Counted from the first letter of the stretch, positions 35,941 to 45,661 are shown. The stretch is DNA of 64,000 nt from Chryseolinea sp. H1M3-3 (GCF_029360725.1 NZ_JARKMY010000018.1:124001-188000), one strand, 5' to 3'. Translations and numbers: made by a program. The notes: a model not told the origin generated them from the letters alone.

Positions 35941-36423
35941 ATGAACCATTTAAGCAGAATTTTATCTTTTTTATTACTCGTTAGCGTTACGTTATTGCTT
36001 AGCAACTGTGGCGGTGATGATGACCCGGAAAAGTCTGAGGAAGAAGTCCAATTAGATAAACTGAAAGCAGCCCAATGGACGCTCATTTCAGCAAGCGATG
36101 GAACGGACCGAACTGCGGAATACCCTGGAATGACATTATCCTTCGTTGGCACCTTTAGCACTGGTGGCACCTACAGTTATACAAGCTCAGCCACGGATTG
36201 GCCGTCAACCAGCCCATGGCAAAAAGATGGTACCTGGAAGTTTGTTTCAGGAAGTGTTACCAACAAAATTATCAGACTCTCCGACGATGTTGAAATGACG
36301 TACACCTTATCTAACTCCGACAAACAACTTAGCCTTGCTTTTAATTATACGGGCACCGGCTTCAATAACGGTAAAGTCGCCGTAGTAGAAGGAGATTGGG
36401 TGTTTACTTTTACCCGACCATAA
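35941..36423 (+). CDS. small putative lipoprotein
   Basis: A 160-residue protein with a signal peptide ending LLLSNC (Cys about residue 22), followed by GGDDDPEK, the acidic tract typical of Bacteroidota surface lipoproteins. The rest resembles the lipocalin-like fold often seen in this group (WTLISASDG, then WQKDGTWKFVSGS and GDWVFTFTRP). Function is unknown. It ends in a clear terminator and stands alone. Confidence 0.75.
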   Translation: MNHLSRILSFLLLVSVTLLLSNCGGDDDPEKSEEEVQLDKLKAAQWTLISASDGTDRTAEYPGMTLSFVGTFSTGGTYSYTSSATDWPSTSPWQKDGTWKFVSGSVTNKIIRLSDDVEMTYTLSNSDKQLSLAFNYTGTGFNNGKVAVVEGDWVFTFTRP

Positions 36424-36443
36424 AATTTTAACTGATATTATGT

Positions 36444-36469
36444 AAAAGCCCATAACCAGGGGCTTTTTT
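36444..36469 (+). terminator. intrinsic terminator of the small lipoprotein gene
   Basis: AAAAGCCC (36444-36451) pairs with GGGCTTTT (36460-36467) over an 8-nt loop, followed by more T residues, 20 bases after the stop codon. A-run on the other side makes it possibly bidirectional toward mutS2. Confidence 0.85.
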
Positions 36470-36501
36470 ATGCCTCAATTTTTGCTGTGTCAACGAGGAT
36501 C

Positions 36502-38865
36502 CTATTTTAAAACAACAACCGTAATACCGTCGCCCCCACGTTCAATATGTTCATCATTGACGGAGACCACTTCTTTATATCGCTTTAAATGCTCGCGTAC
36601 GATTTTTCTTAACACGCCCTCACCTTTACCATGCAAGATGCGAAGCTCACCTTGTCCGAGTAAAATCGCGGTGTCGAGATATTGATCCAAGATGCCAATA
36701 ACTTCGTCTACCCGCTTGCCACGTATATCCAGCGTTGGATTAAAATGAGCACGCTTCTCAATCACATTGATTCCAGCCGATCGCAACCTGGCACCAATTT
36801 CTTTTTCCACAGCAGCGGTAATTTTTTCCAATTTGTTAACGTTGGTGACGGATTTTAATAAGCCGAATTGAACAGTTGCATGTTTACCTTGTATTGAAAG
36901 AATAATCCCACTCCCCTCATGTCCTGCAATACGAACCCGGTCTCCCTCTTTCAATTGTTCTGCAGCAGGTTGCTCTGGTTTTACGGGTGTCGCAACCTTA
37001 TGGGTAAGCGTTTCCAAGTTCTTTCTGACTTTCAGTGTTTCCTTTTTCTCAGCCTTATTTTCTTTTATATGGCGAATGGTCTTTTCAATCTCGCGGTTTG
37101 TTTGTTTCAACAAATTGGAAGCATCCTCTTTTGCCTTGTTGAGAATATCTTTCTTTTTTGTTTCAAGCTCCGTGGAAAGTGATTGATATCGCGCAAGTGA
37201 TTGTTTCAGCTCGGCTTCTTGTTTTTCAAGTTTGCTGATCTTAACGCTTAATTCCTGTCTTTCCTTGTCCAACGACCGGGCTAATGTTTCAAAGCCAGCA
37301 AGATCTTTCCCTACTAACTTCTCTGCTGCTTCAAGTGTCTTTGAAGGTAATCCAGTTTTCTTTGCAATTTCTAATGCGAATGAACTCCCGGGTTTACCGA
37401 TATCCAATATGTACAACGGAAGCAAGTTTTTGTCATCAAAACGCATCGCGGCGTTTTGGATACCCGGATGCTGGCTCGCATACAATTTCAAATTATAGTA
37501 ATGTGTTGTGGCAACCCCCCAAACCTGCTTCTGCAAAAGAGATTCTAATATTGCCTGGGCAATCGCTCCACCAAAATTCGGATCCGTACCGGAGCCTAGT
37601 TCATCCAGCAGAACCAGCGACTTATTTGATGCCGATTGAATAAACACACTCATATTCCTGAGATGACTGCTGTAGGTACTCAAATCATTCTCGATCGACT
37701 GCTGATCGCCAATGTCGAGAAAAATGTCTTGAAAAATTCCAACACGCGATCGTTCTGAAACCGGAATCAGCAATCCGCACTGCACCATGTATTGTAACAA
37801 GCCAACGGTCTTCAAGCATACTGATTTACCTCCTGCATTCGGCCCAGACACCAAAAGCATTCGATGCGCTTGATTTAATTCTATGGTCAATGGAACAACC
37901 TCGCGTTTGCCTTTCAGACTTAAATACAACAGCGGATGTTTTGCATTATACCAGGTGAGTTCTGGTTGTCTTTCCAGTATCGGCTTGTCGGCAGTGATCT
38001 CTAACGAAAACCTGGCTTTCGCACGTATAAAATCTATCTGAGCCAAAAACCTGAAGGATGATTTAATAACAGGCAACTGCAACCTGAATTCCTCGGTCAA
38101 CGCTTTCAATATGCGTATTACTTCTCTTTTTTCTTCGTGTTCAAGTTCACGAATTTCATTATTCGCATCCAACATTTCTGTTGGTTCCATAAAAACGGTC
38201 TGCCCGGTGGCCGACTCATCCAATATAAATCCTTTTAGCTTGCGCTTATGTTCTGCTAAAATTGGAATCACAACACGTCCATCACGAATGGTTGGTAAAG
38301 CACCTTCGGGAACCCAACTGGCACTGACAGCACTTCTGAAAATCTGATCAGTAAGTTTCCGTACACGGCTTTGCTCGTCCCTTAATTTCTTCCTGATTCT
38401 TCCAAGTTCCGAACTTGCTGAATCCTTTACCTGCGCTTTATCATCGATTTTCAAATACACCTGTTGCGCCAATTGACCTGTAATGGCAATAGGTTGAGAA
38501 AGCAAGAAAAGTTGCGGATAAGTTTCTGCATTTTTAGATAAAAAAACTTTGCACGCTACAATCGCCTCAATGCCGTAAGCAAGATTTAAAAACTCTTCAG
38601 CCTCCAGCCAATTACCTTCAAGGTTTATTTTTTGTATCCAATCTGTAGGATCAAAGAAATGTCGCGACGGAAATGGTTCACCTTTTTCCAAAATCATTCT
38701 AAACTCCAGATTTTGATTCAACAAAACCTTGACGAATTCAAAGTCAGTGCTGAACCTCATATTGTCAACCCATGCCTGGCCCGCAGGCGAAAGACAATAA
38801 TCTTTGAGCTTCGTTCGAATTTGATCAAAGCCTAATTTACTCTCAAAGGATTCCGGGTAGATCAT
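36502..38865 (-). CDS. mutS2: endonuclease MutS2
   Basis: A 787-residue MutS2 protein. The N-terminal helical clamp region is followed by an ATPase core with Walker A GPNAGGKSV (about residues 338-346), DIGDQQSIENDLSTYSSH and LLDELGSGTDP. A long coiled-coil (about 515-620) leads to a KOW-like segment and a C-terminal Smr domain with LDIRGKR and ILHGKGEGVLRK. MutS2 suppresses recombination or rescues stalled ribosomes in studied species. The ATG overlaps the DUF4296 stop (TAATG), so it is second in that operon. Confidence 0.95.
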   Translation of the reverse strand: MIYPESFESKLGFDQIRTKLKDYCLSPAGQAWVDNMRFSTDFEFVKVLLNQNLEFRMILEKGEPFPSRHFFDPTDWIQKINLEGNWLEAEEFLNLAYGIEAIVACKVFLSKNAETYPQLFLLSQPIAITGQLAQQVYLKIDDKAQVKDSASSELGRIRKKLRDEQSRVRKLTDQIFRSAVSASWVPEGALPTIRDGRVVIPILAEHKRKLKGFILDESATGQTVFMEPTEMLDANNEIRELEHEEKREVIRILKALTEEFRLQLPVIKSSFRFLAQIDFIRAKARFSLEITADKPILERQPELTWYNAKHPLLYLSLKGKREVVPLTIELNQAHRMLLVSGPNAGGKSVCLKTVGLLQYMVQCGLLIPVSERSRVGIFQDIFLDIGDQQSIENDLSTYSSHLRNMSVFIQSASNKSLVLLDELGSGTDPNFGGAIAQAILESLLQKQVWGVATTHYYNLKLYASQHPGIQNAAMRFDDKNLLPLYILDIGKPGSSFALEIAKKTGLPSKTLEAAEKLVGKDLAGFETLARSLDKERQELSVKISKLEKQEAELKQSLARYQSLSTELETKKKDILNKAKEDASNLLKQTNREIEKTIRHIKENKAEKKETLKVRKNLETLTHKVATPVKPEQPAAEQLKEGDRVRIAGHEGSGIILSIQGKHATVQFGLLKSVTNVNKLEKITAAVEKEIGARLRSAGINVIEKRAHFNPTLDIRGKRVDEVIGILDQYLDTAILLGQGELRILHGKGEGVLRKIVREHLKRYKEVVSVNDEHIERGGDGITVVVLK

Positions 38866-39236
38866 TATTTGGAAGAATCAAGGCGCTGCTCCATCAGGCT
38901 CAACGAATCAACAAGGGCCGTGTAAATTTTTTCCATTTCCACAGGATGATCCATATAATAATCGAATGACTTTTTAAAAGCTGAATCCGATACCCCAACT
39001 TTTTCGAAAATTACAGGCCGGAATCGCTTGAATTCCGCTTCTGCCGAATCACGTGGCAAGCCAAGCTTGTTGATTTTTTGTTCAGACAAATAAACTTCCA
39101 TTAATGCCTTTACCATTTGGGATTGGGTAAGAATGTTATTCTTATCGGCGTCGCTATCTCCGCATGATACTCCCAATAATAATATCATGAACAGAATGCT
39201 CAGGACAATTCGATATGTTAAGCCTTTTGCAATCAT
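38865..39236 (-). CDS. DUF4296 family lipoprotein
   Basis: About 123 residues with a signal peptide and lipobox LLGVSC (Cys at about residue 25 from this start). The mature part (VKALMEVYLSEQKI, then FKKSFDYYMDHPVEMEKIY) is the DUF4296 family, a Bacteroidota lipoprotein of unknown role. The in-frame TTG at 39242 is two codons upstream; ATG 39236 is preferred. It overlaps mutS2 by one base and is divergent from the DUF58 gene. Confidence 0.85.
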   Translation of the reverse strand: MIAKGLTYRIVLSILFMILLLGVSCGDSDADKNNILTQSQMVKALMEVYLSEQKINKLGLPRDSAEAEFKRFRPVIFEKVGVSDSAFKKSFDYYMDHPVEMEKIYTALVDSLSLMEQRLDSSK

Positions 39237-39458
39237 TATCAACCTAAACTCAATTTTGAGTGGGGCAAAATACTCATAATTGTTCTATTTTTGACCCTCA
39301 TGGGTAATCGTTAAACTTGTTTTCCTGTTATACCTGAATACAAGATCCTTTTGATTCGTTCCAATTTGTATTGGAAGAAACGGGGTATTGCGGATTCAGT
39401 TATAAAATGCCAGCAAGTTTTTGTCAGGCATGATTATTCATACCGAAAATAGTGTTAG

Positions 39459-40337
39459 ATGAAAGACCTCTTAAAGAAGTTAAGAAAGTACGAAATTCAG
39501 ATACGCAAGGCTATCAATAGCCAAATGCAAGGTGATTTCCATTCCATCTTTAAAGGATCTGGGCTTGAGTTTGATGATGTACGCCCCTACCAGTATGGCG
39601 ATGACATCCGAACCATTGATTGGAATGTATCCGCAAAAGGACATGGAACCTTCGTTAAAACCTTTAGAGAAGAAAAGGAACAGACCGTATTTTTCATTCT
39701 TGACGTCAGTGCTTCAGAAGATATAGGCTATCCGGGAAGTACCAAGGCCGACATCGGCAAAGAAATTTGTGGTGTCCTGGCACTCTCGGCAACCAAAGAA
39801 TCGGGCCATGTTGGCCTGATCTGTTTTTCTGATATTAAAGAAAAATATATAAAGCCGGTGAAGGGAAACCTGCAGGCCTATGAAATCATCAGCACGCTGG
39901 TCAAACTAAAGCCCCAATCATTAAAAACGAATTTAACAAAAGCCATTGCTTTTTCGCTGAACGCTATCAAAAGAAGAAGTGTAGTCATACTCATTTCTGA
40001 TTTTATCGATGAAGGATACTTTCATAATCTTAAAGCATTAGCGCGTCGGCATGACTTGGTGATTATACACATCAGCGATAAACGAGAAACACGTTTACCT
40101 AAACTTGGAATTATTCCGATTATTGACAAGGAAACGAAACGCACATTATGGGTTAATACGTCATTCGGCGATTTCAGAAAAAAGATAAGTGAGCGGCTCC
40201 GCGCCCGCAAATCTGAACTTGAACAATTCAGTCGTAAGCATCAAATCAATTTTATCTCGCTGGACACAGATGAAGATTATGTTCCTAAATTATTGCGCTT
40301 ATTTAAAGTAAGAAACAAATCGTTGAAATCAACCTGA
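39459..40337 (+). CDS. DUF58 domain protein
   Basis: A 292-residue protein with the DUF58 signature GSGLEFDDVRPYQYGDDIRTIDWN followed by a vWA-like part containing DVSAS (a partial DxSxS metal site). These proteins normally lie in the Bat/MoxR operon and act with a MoxR AAA ATPase. Here no MoxR gene is adjacent; upstream is a 222-base divergent gap. The next gene starts 3 bases after the stop, so an operon is clear. Start at 39459 gives a normal N-terminus. Confidence 0.92.
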   Translation: MKDLLKKLRKYEIQIRKAINSQMQGDFHSIFKGSGLEFDDVRPYQYGDDIRTIDWNVSAKGHGTFVKTFREEKEQTVFFILDVSASEDIGYPGSTKADIGKEICGVLALSATKESGHVGLICFSDIKEKYIKPVKGNLQAYEIISTLVKLKPQSLKTNLTKAIAFSLNAIKRRSVVILISDFIDEGYFHNLKALARRHDLVIIHISDKRETRLPKLGIIPIIDKETKRTLWVNTSFGDFRKKISERLRARKSELEQFSRKHQINFISLDTDEDYVPKLLRLFKVRNKSLKST

Positions 40338-40339
40338 GA

Positions 40340-41254
40340 ATGAGCGCCGGAAATGTTATGAAATATTTATTCGTTGCTGCGATTTGGTTCAGTGGTGTTG
40401 GTGCTTCATTTGCGCAGGATGTAATTATTCGAAGTGGCTTTTTTTTAGATAGCCTCCAGGTTGGGGACGAAACAGGATTTTATTTAACAGCACAATATCC
40501 CAGCAATCTCAATCTCATTTTTCCTGACTCAACTTATAATTTCAGTCCGTTTGAGTTTAACAGCAAACGATATTTTCCCACCAAAACGACCGCTGGAAAA
40601 AGTTATGACAGCGTTATTTATTACTTGTCGACATTTGAAATAGACCGGAGCCAAACTCTCAGCCTCCCGATTTTCCAGCTCAATGCACAGGACTGCACGA
40701 TGTACACGTCGAATGTCGACACCATATTTCTGGCAGAACTCGCTAAAAACATTCCGGATACAATCACTGCTCAAAACGCACCGTTAAGATCAAATACGTT
40801 GTACGAGGATGTCCCCTACCAGATTAATTATCCTGTGTTGCTAATTGTGCTAGGCGCTTTGTTAATAATCGCTGCTGTAGTGTGGATCGGGTTTGGCGAG
40901 AAAATCAGAAGGCATTTCAGACTAAAGAAAATGTTTAAAGCCCATCAAAAGTTTTTAGAAACCTATGACAATCAGGTAACTGCGATCAAGTCTGCATTTT
41001 CTCCCACCAATACAGAACATGCTCTGGCAAATTGGAAAAAATATATGGAGCAATTAGAAGCTAGACCGTATACTAAATTAACGACACGTGAAACGACGCA
41101 ACTCGAAAATAATGATGTACTGGGAAAAAATTTGCATGCCATTGACGGGGCAATCTATGGTCATAACACATCCGTTATTGAATCTCTTGAAAGCCTAAAG
41201 CAATTTGCCGATCAGCGTTTTACCAAGAAATTGGAGGAGGTGAAACATGGATAA
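40340..41254 (+). CDS. Bat-operon membrane protein of unknown function
   Basis: A 304-residue protein with a signal peptide (MKYLFVAAIWFSGVGASFA begins at 40358 if that ATG is used), a beta-rich periplasmic part of about 145 residues, one strong membrane segment (PVLLIVLGALLIIAAVVWIGF, about 164-184) and a cytoplasmic helical tail. This is the layout of the small BatD-like or DUF4381-like protein found between DUF58 and BatA in Bacteroidota. It overlaps batA by 8 bases. Confidence 0.72.
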   Translation: MSAGNVMKYLFVAAIWFSGVGASFAQDVIIRSGFFLDSLQVGDETGFYLTAQYPSNLNLIFPDSTYNFSPFEFNSKRYFPTKTTAGKSYDSVIYYLSTFEIDRSQTLSLPIFQLNAQDCTMYTSNVDTIFLAELAKNIPDTITAQNAPLRSNTLYEDVPYQINYPVLLIVLGALLIIAAVVWIGFGEKIRRHFRLKKMFKAHQKFLETYDNQVTAIKSAFSPTNTEHALANWKKYMEQLEARPYTKLTTRETTQLENNDVLGKNLHAIDGAIYGHNTSVIESLESLKQFADQRFTKKLEEVKHG

Positions 41255-42290
41255 TGATTTGACACCCTGGTACTCTTTGGAATGGTTCAGCCTCTCGACC
41301 TTGAATTCGTTTACATGGGAAAACGAAATGTTTTTATATGTGTTAATAGCTGTACCGTTAATCTTTATTCTCCGTTGGTTTTGGCGGCATAAATTCAATC
41401 AAAAATTGCCTGTCGCCGTCACACAAAAAGATCTTCATGTTTCGCCGCTCACCCTCGTTCGAATGGTCCCCGAGTTACTGCTCATGTTCGTGCTTGCATT
41501 GGTATGCCTGGCTTTAGCGCGGCCACAGAAAACCAATGAAAAGGTAGATCAATGGACAGAAGGAATTGATATCATGATTGCATTGGACATATCACAATCC
41601 ATGCAAATTGAAGACTTTCCGCCGAATCGGCTTGAGGCTGCCAAGAAGGTAGCCAGAAATTTTATTGACGGCCGCGTTCAGGATCGTATTGGCCTGGTTG
41701 TTTTTTCGGGCGATGCATTTTCCCTATCCCCCCTAACAACAGACTATGATCTATTGAAATCATACCTGGATGAAATAAATTTTGAAATGATCGAAAACAG
41801 AGGAACAGCAATAGGAAGTGCGTTGGCCGTTGTAACCAATCGAATGAGTGAATCAGAAGCCAAATCAAAAGTTTGTATTTTGTTAAGCGATGGAGATAAT
41901 ACTGCCGGGAACATCGATCCCATTACTGCGGCTGAACTCGCTGCCGCTTATGGAATCAAGACTTATACCATTGTTGTGGGTAAGGAAGGGCTTGTTCCTT
42001 TTGGCAAGGATTTTTTCGGGAGACAAAACATGATTGAAAATACCGTCGATGAAACCACCATGCGTAAGATAGCAAGCATCGGCGGCGGAGAATTTTTCAG
42101 GGCAACAGATAACCAGGCGTTACAGCAAGTCTTCAACAAAATCGATCAATACGAAAAGGCAGAAATCAAGGAAACACGATTCAAGGATACTTCGGACTAT
42201 TACTTCATTTACCTGCAATGGGGCGTTGCATTTTTCTTACTTTGGTTAATGCTAAAATCTACCTTTATTTCAAACGTATTACAGGACTGA
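41247..42290 (+). CDS. batA: BatA-type von Willebrand factor A membrane protein
   Basis: A 347-residue protein with an N-terminal membrane segment (MFLYVLIAVPLIFILRWFW), a second one (LLLMFVLALVCLALAR), a vWA domain with the complete MIDAS motif DISQS (about residues 114-118) and later TD and GDNTAG residues, and a C-terminal membrane segment. It belongs to the Bat aerotolerance/MoxR-associated proteins. Usually batB and TPR genes follow; here the next gene is on the opposite strand, so the set is short. Confidence 0.9.
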   Translation: MDNDLTPWYSLEWFSLSTLNSFTWENEMFLYVLIAVPLIFILRWFWRHKFNQKLPVAVTQKDLHVSPLTLVRMVPELLLMFVLALVCLALARPQKTNEKVDQWTEGIDIMIALDISQSMQIEDFPPNRLEAAKKVARNFIDGRVQDRIGLVVFSGDAFSLSPLTTDYDLLKSYLDEINFEMIENRGTAIGSALAVVTNRMSESEAKSKVCILLSDGDNTAGNIDPITAAELAAAYGIKTYTIVVGKEGLVPFGKDFFGRQNMIENTVDETTMRKIASIGGGEFFRATDNQALQQVFNKIDQYEKAEIKETRFKDTSDYYFIYLQWGVAFFLLWLMLKSTFISNVLQD

Positions 42291-42298
42291 CATATTGA

Positions 42299-42922
42299 TT
42301 AGACGTTGTCGGGGAATAGAATAAGTTTACCTGCAAAAATTATCATGACCACGCCCAACACAATGTTCATGATTCTAATTACCCTTGGCGTTACAAGAAC
42401 ACGCAGTTTGTCCGCAAGCTTGGCTTTAACAACATCTGTTGTAAATACGGTCAATACGATTGAGCCGAAAAATATAAAGACTTTTTTATTGGTATCATAC
42501 CCAAGTTGGGTGGTTGCAACACTCACAGTCGCCAGCCAGAAAAACAACACCATTGGGCTCAATCCATTTATAATAAATCCTTTTGCAGCCAGCCGGAATC
42601 CACTGGCACTTTCTATTTTTTGAGGATCATATTGTGCTAACTTCTTGCTTTTGATAAGTAGATAGTACAAACCAAAAAGCAGCAGGATAACGCCGCCACC
42701 ATACGCCATATAGTGTCTGAAATTGTTAGTCGCTAGAAATTGTGATAACCCGAGGTATGAGATGAGTATATACACAGAATCACACAAAGAAATTCCGATA
42801 GCTACAAAGACGCCACTGATGAATCCACGCTCAATGCTTGTTTGAAGTAATGTAAAAAAAACTGGGCCGACGAGAAGCGCCAGGACAATCCCTGATAAAA
42901 TGCCTTTAATGATGATGTCCAT
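42299..42922 (-). CDS. LysE/RhtB family exporter
   Basis: About 207 residues from ATG 42922, with MDIIIKGILSGIVLALLVGPVFFTLLQTSI, the GPVFFTLLQ motif being a LysE signature. Six hydrophobic segments are visible. LysE-family proteins export amino acids or derivatives. The ATG at 42922 overlaps the end of the GH3 gene by 17 bases, so the two are co-transcribed; a possible extended start at 42967 gives a non-hydrophobic N-terminus. The transported compound is unknown. Confidence 0.85.
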   Translation of the reverse strand: MDIIIKGILSGIVLALLVGPVFFTLLQTSIERGFISGVFVAIGISLCDSVYILISYLGLSQFLATNNFRHYMAYGGGVILLLFGLYYLLIKSKKLAQYDPQKIESASGFRLAAKGFIINGLSPMVLFFWLATVSVATTQLGYDTNKKVFIFFGSIVLTVFTTDVVKAKLADKLRVLVTPRVIRIMNIVLGVVMIIFAGKLILFPDNV

Positions 42923-44462
42923 TGGCATGCAATTGCAGGAAGTTTTTCCAGTCTTCCAGTTGTGCATTTTTAATTACACGAGGGAATTTATTTTGCCCGC
43001 CAACTTTACCTTTAGATTCCATCCAATCATAAAAGGTCTTAACGGGCAGTACATCCACGAAGATGTCCTTTAATGCAGCGCTGCGCTCAACTGCATAATC
43101 ATCATTTAATTTTCTCAAATGCTCATCAAGTTTTTCTTTTAACATCGTCCGGTCCACGGCGTCATCTGTCCCAATAAACCAATGATGCGCGAATAGGGAT
43201 TCATGCGGGATACCAGCGACGGCAAACTCGGGTATGGTGATATTAAACTCGTTAGAAACCAATTCAATCGCTTTGTTCATATTATCCACCGATAAATGTT
43301 CTCCGCAAAGACTCAAAAAATGTTTGGTTCTCCCGGTTATCACGATTTCACATTCTTCCAGGGAAGCAAATTTAATAACATCACCAATGAGATACCGCCA
43401 AGCACCAGCGCATGTAGATAGGAGAATGGCATACTCCTTTCCCTCCTCTACTTCATTGATCAACAACGTTTCAGCATCCGGCACAACTTCTCCATTTGAG
43501 TTAAAGTTTTTCTCTTCAAAAGGAACAAATTCATAAAAGATTCCATTATTCAATACCAAGCGCATAGTCCTACGGTTGGGATACGCCTGAAACGCAATAA
43601 ATCCCTCGGACGCCAAATAGGTTTCTATATAATGAATAGGTTTACCCAATAACCTTTCAAACCCTTTCCGATATGGATCGAATGAAACCCCACCGTGAAC
43701 ATATACTTCCAGGTTCGGCCAGATCTCATGAATATTTTTTAGTTTATGATACTTAATGATTTTCTCCATCAAAATCTGTATCCATGCCGGTACCCCTACA
43801 ACGATACCTATATCCCACTCCCATGCTTTCTTGGCGATCTCATTTAACTTTGAATCCCAATTTCGTGTCTTCGCAATTTTCTTTCCGGGCTTATAAAAAT
43901 GCTGAAACCAGAATGGCAACCGCGCTGCCTGAATTCCACTTAAGTCACCTTCGAAAAAACTTCCACGCTTATTCAAATGTGTGCTTCCACCCAGCATCAA
44001 AATTCCGGATTCAAACATTTCGGGCTTGAGGTCATATTTTGACAAGGTCAGAATTTGGCGGATACTTGTTTTTTGAATCGCCTTGGTCATTTCCTTAGTA
44101 ACAGGAATATATTTTGAAGACGCCTCAGAGGTCCCAGAACTCAGCGCAAAATACTTCACACGACCAGGCCAGCATACATTTTTGACACCTCTTAACGCGA
44201 GCTTCCACCAATCGGCATAAATTCTGTTGTACGTATAAATAGGAATGTGACTCTTAAAACGCTTGTAGAATTCCTTATCGTCTTTACGAAATCCATTAAG
44301 AATATCTGAGAAGTTATGGAATTTGCCGAATTCAGTTTGACTTGCCGTTATCAACAACTCCTTTAATTCATTTTTTTGAAGATCAAATGGCGACGTATAT
44401 TCCTCCTCCAACATCTCACGAAGCGTGATTCCTTTCTTCAACAATTTTCCGAGGATCGCCAT
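42906..44462 (-). CDS. GH3 family acyl-acid-amido synthetase-like protein
   Basis: A 518-residue member of the GH3 family (ANL superfamily). Nucleotide-binding text is LSSGTSEASSKYIPVT (about residues 107-121), with YLASEGFIAFQ, LLINEVEEGKEYAILLSTCAGAWRYLIGDVIKF and GRTKHFLSL. Plant GH3 enzymes adenylate acids such as jasmonate or indole acetate and join them to amino acids; the substrate of bacterial ones is unknown. It overlaps the LysE exporter gene by 17 bases. Divergent from yggS. Confidence 0.88.
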   Translation of the reverse strand: MAILGKLLKKGITLREMLEEEYTSPFDLQKNELKELLITASQTEFGKFHNFSDILNGFRKDDKEFYKRFKSHIPIYTYNRIYADWWKLALRGVKNVCWPGRVKYFALSSGTSEASSKYIPVTKEMTKAIQKTSIRQILTLSKYDLKPEMFESGILMLGGSTHLNKRGSFFEGDLSGIQAARLPFWFQHFYKPGKKIAKTRNWDSKLNEIAKKAWEWDIGIVVGVPAWIQILMEKIIKYHKLKNIHEIWPNLEVYVHGGVSFDPYRKGFERLLGKPIHYIETYLASEGFIAFQAYPNRRTMRLVLNNGIFYEFVPFEEKNFNSNGEVVPDAETLLINEVEEGKEYAILLSTCAGAWRYLIGDVIKFASLEECEIVITGRTKHFLSLCGEHLSVDNMNKAIELVSNEFNITIPEFAVAGIPHESLFAHHWFIGTDDAVDRTMLKEKLDEHLRKLNDDYAVERSAALKDIFVDVLPVKTFYDWMESKGKVGGQNKFPRVIKNAQLEDWKNFLQLHANGHHH

Positions 44463-44503
44463 AATTGCGTTAATTTGATGGATTTAATGGCTAAAAATAG
44501 ACA

Positions 44504-45169
44504 ATGAATATTAAAAATAATATAAATAATCTTCGGCAGCACATACCATCCGGTTGTAAACTGATCGCCGTAAGCAAAACGAACCCCATTGAAAAAATAA
44601 AAGAGGCTTATGAAGCTGGTCAACGCATGTTTGGAGAAAACCGCGTGCAAGAACTTGTACCAAAGTTTGACGCGTTACCAAAAGACATTGAATGGCACAT
44701 GATCGGTCATATGCAGACAAACAAAGTAAAATACATAGCGCCGTTTATTCATTTGATTCACTCTGTCGATAGTTTTAATGTTCTTGAAGAAATCAATAAA
44801 CAAGGATCAAAAATCGATAGAACGATTTCATGCTTGTTGCAAATTCACATTGCGGAAGAGGAATCAAAATTTGGATTCTCCGAAAATGAAGTTTTGGAAT
44901 TACTTAGATCTGATGCTCTAAAAAAACTTAACCATGTTCAAATCTTTGGTCTTATGGGCATGGCTACCTTTACAGACAATCTGGAGCAGGTGCGAAGAGA
45001 ATTTAGAAGCTTGAAAACATTTTTTGAAAAACTAAAAAACTCACCGCTTCCGGCGAAGGTAAAAATGCAGGAACTTTCGATGGGAATGAGCGGGGACTAT
45101 AAAATTGCTATTGAAGAGGGAAGCACTATGGTGAGGGTTGGCTCTGCAATTTTCGGTGAAAGAAATTAA
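44504..45169 (+). CDS. YggS family pyridoxal phosphate homeostasis protein
   Basis: A 221-residue single-domain PLP-binding barrel, with LIAVSKTNPIEKI carrying the PLP lysine (residue ~23), FGENRVQELVPKF, EWHMIGHMQTNKVKY, LQIHIAEEESKFGF, LMGMATFTD and LSMGMSGDYKIAIEEGSTMVRVGSAIFG. All PLPBP/YggS motifs are present. It buffers PLP and has no catalytic activity known. It is divergent from GH3 with a 41-base gap. Confidence 0.94.
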   Translation: MNIKNNINNLRQHIPSGCKLIAVSKTNPIEKIKEAYEAGQRMFGENRVQELVPKFDALPKDIEWHMIGHMQTNKVKYIAPFIHLIHSVDSFNVLEEINKQGSKIDRTISCLLQIHIAEEESKFGFSENEVLELLRSDALKKLNHVQIFGLMGMATFTDNLEQVRREFRSLKTFFEKLKNSPLPAKVKMQELSMGMSGDYKIAIEEGSTMVRVGSAIFGERN

Positions 45170-45241
45170 TGAAAAATTATACAAACAAATGAAGCGTCGA
45201 TGAATCTTGATGCGCGTAATTAATGAAGTAGCAACCTAGAT

Positions 45242-45616
45242 ATGCAAAAACAAACAATACTTATGTCGGGAGCGATTATGGGCGGACTCGCTGTCGCGAT
45301 CGGCGCATTTGGTGCCCATGCACTTAAACCGTTGCTATTGGAATCAGGACGTATAGAGACCTTCGAGCTTGCGGTTCGCTATCAGTTTTATCATGCTTTT
45401 GCGCTGCTTTCAACTGCGTTAATCATGAACCACGCGGATTCTAAAAAATTAAGCTATGCTGGAATATTTTTTCTTCTTGGAATAATATTTTTTTCCGGTA
45501 GTCTTTATATTCTCTGCCTTAGTGGCATGACTATACTTGGCGCCGTGACACCAATTGGCGGAATTTTTTTTATCCTTGGATGGATACTCCTGGCAATCGG
45601 TGCAATAAAAAAATAA
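45242..45616 (+). CDS. DUF423 family small membrane protein
   Basis: A 124-residue protein with GAIMGGLAVAIGAFGAHALKP (two halves of the family motif) and four membrane segments, ending IGAIKK. This is DUF423 (YgdD-like), function unknown. Its stop lies at the left arm of a bidirectional terminator. Confidence 0.9.
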   Translation: MQKQTILMSGAIMGGLAVAIGAFGAHALKPLLLESGRIETFELAVRYQFYHAFALLSTALIMNHADSKKLSYAGIFFLLGIIFFSGSLYILCLSGMTILGAVTPIGGIFFILGWILLAIGAIKK

Positions 45617-45636
45617 AAGCCTCGCGAGGAGGCTTT
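45616..45636. terminator. bidirectional intrinsic terminator
   Basis: AAAGCCTC pairs with GAGGCTTT around the loop GCGAG. A-tract upstream and T residues downstream allow use from both the DUF423 gene (+) and the DUF1573 gene (-). Confidence 0.8.
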
Positions 45637-45661
45637 ATTATCTGAGTGAATTAGAAATGTG

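Noticed and set aside
37284-37643. 119-codon frame opposite mutS2
   Set aside because: Antisense shadow of mutS2.
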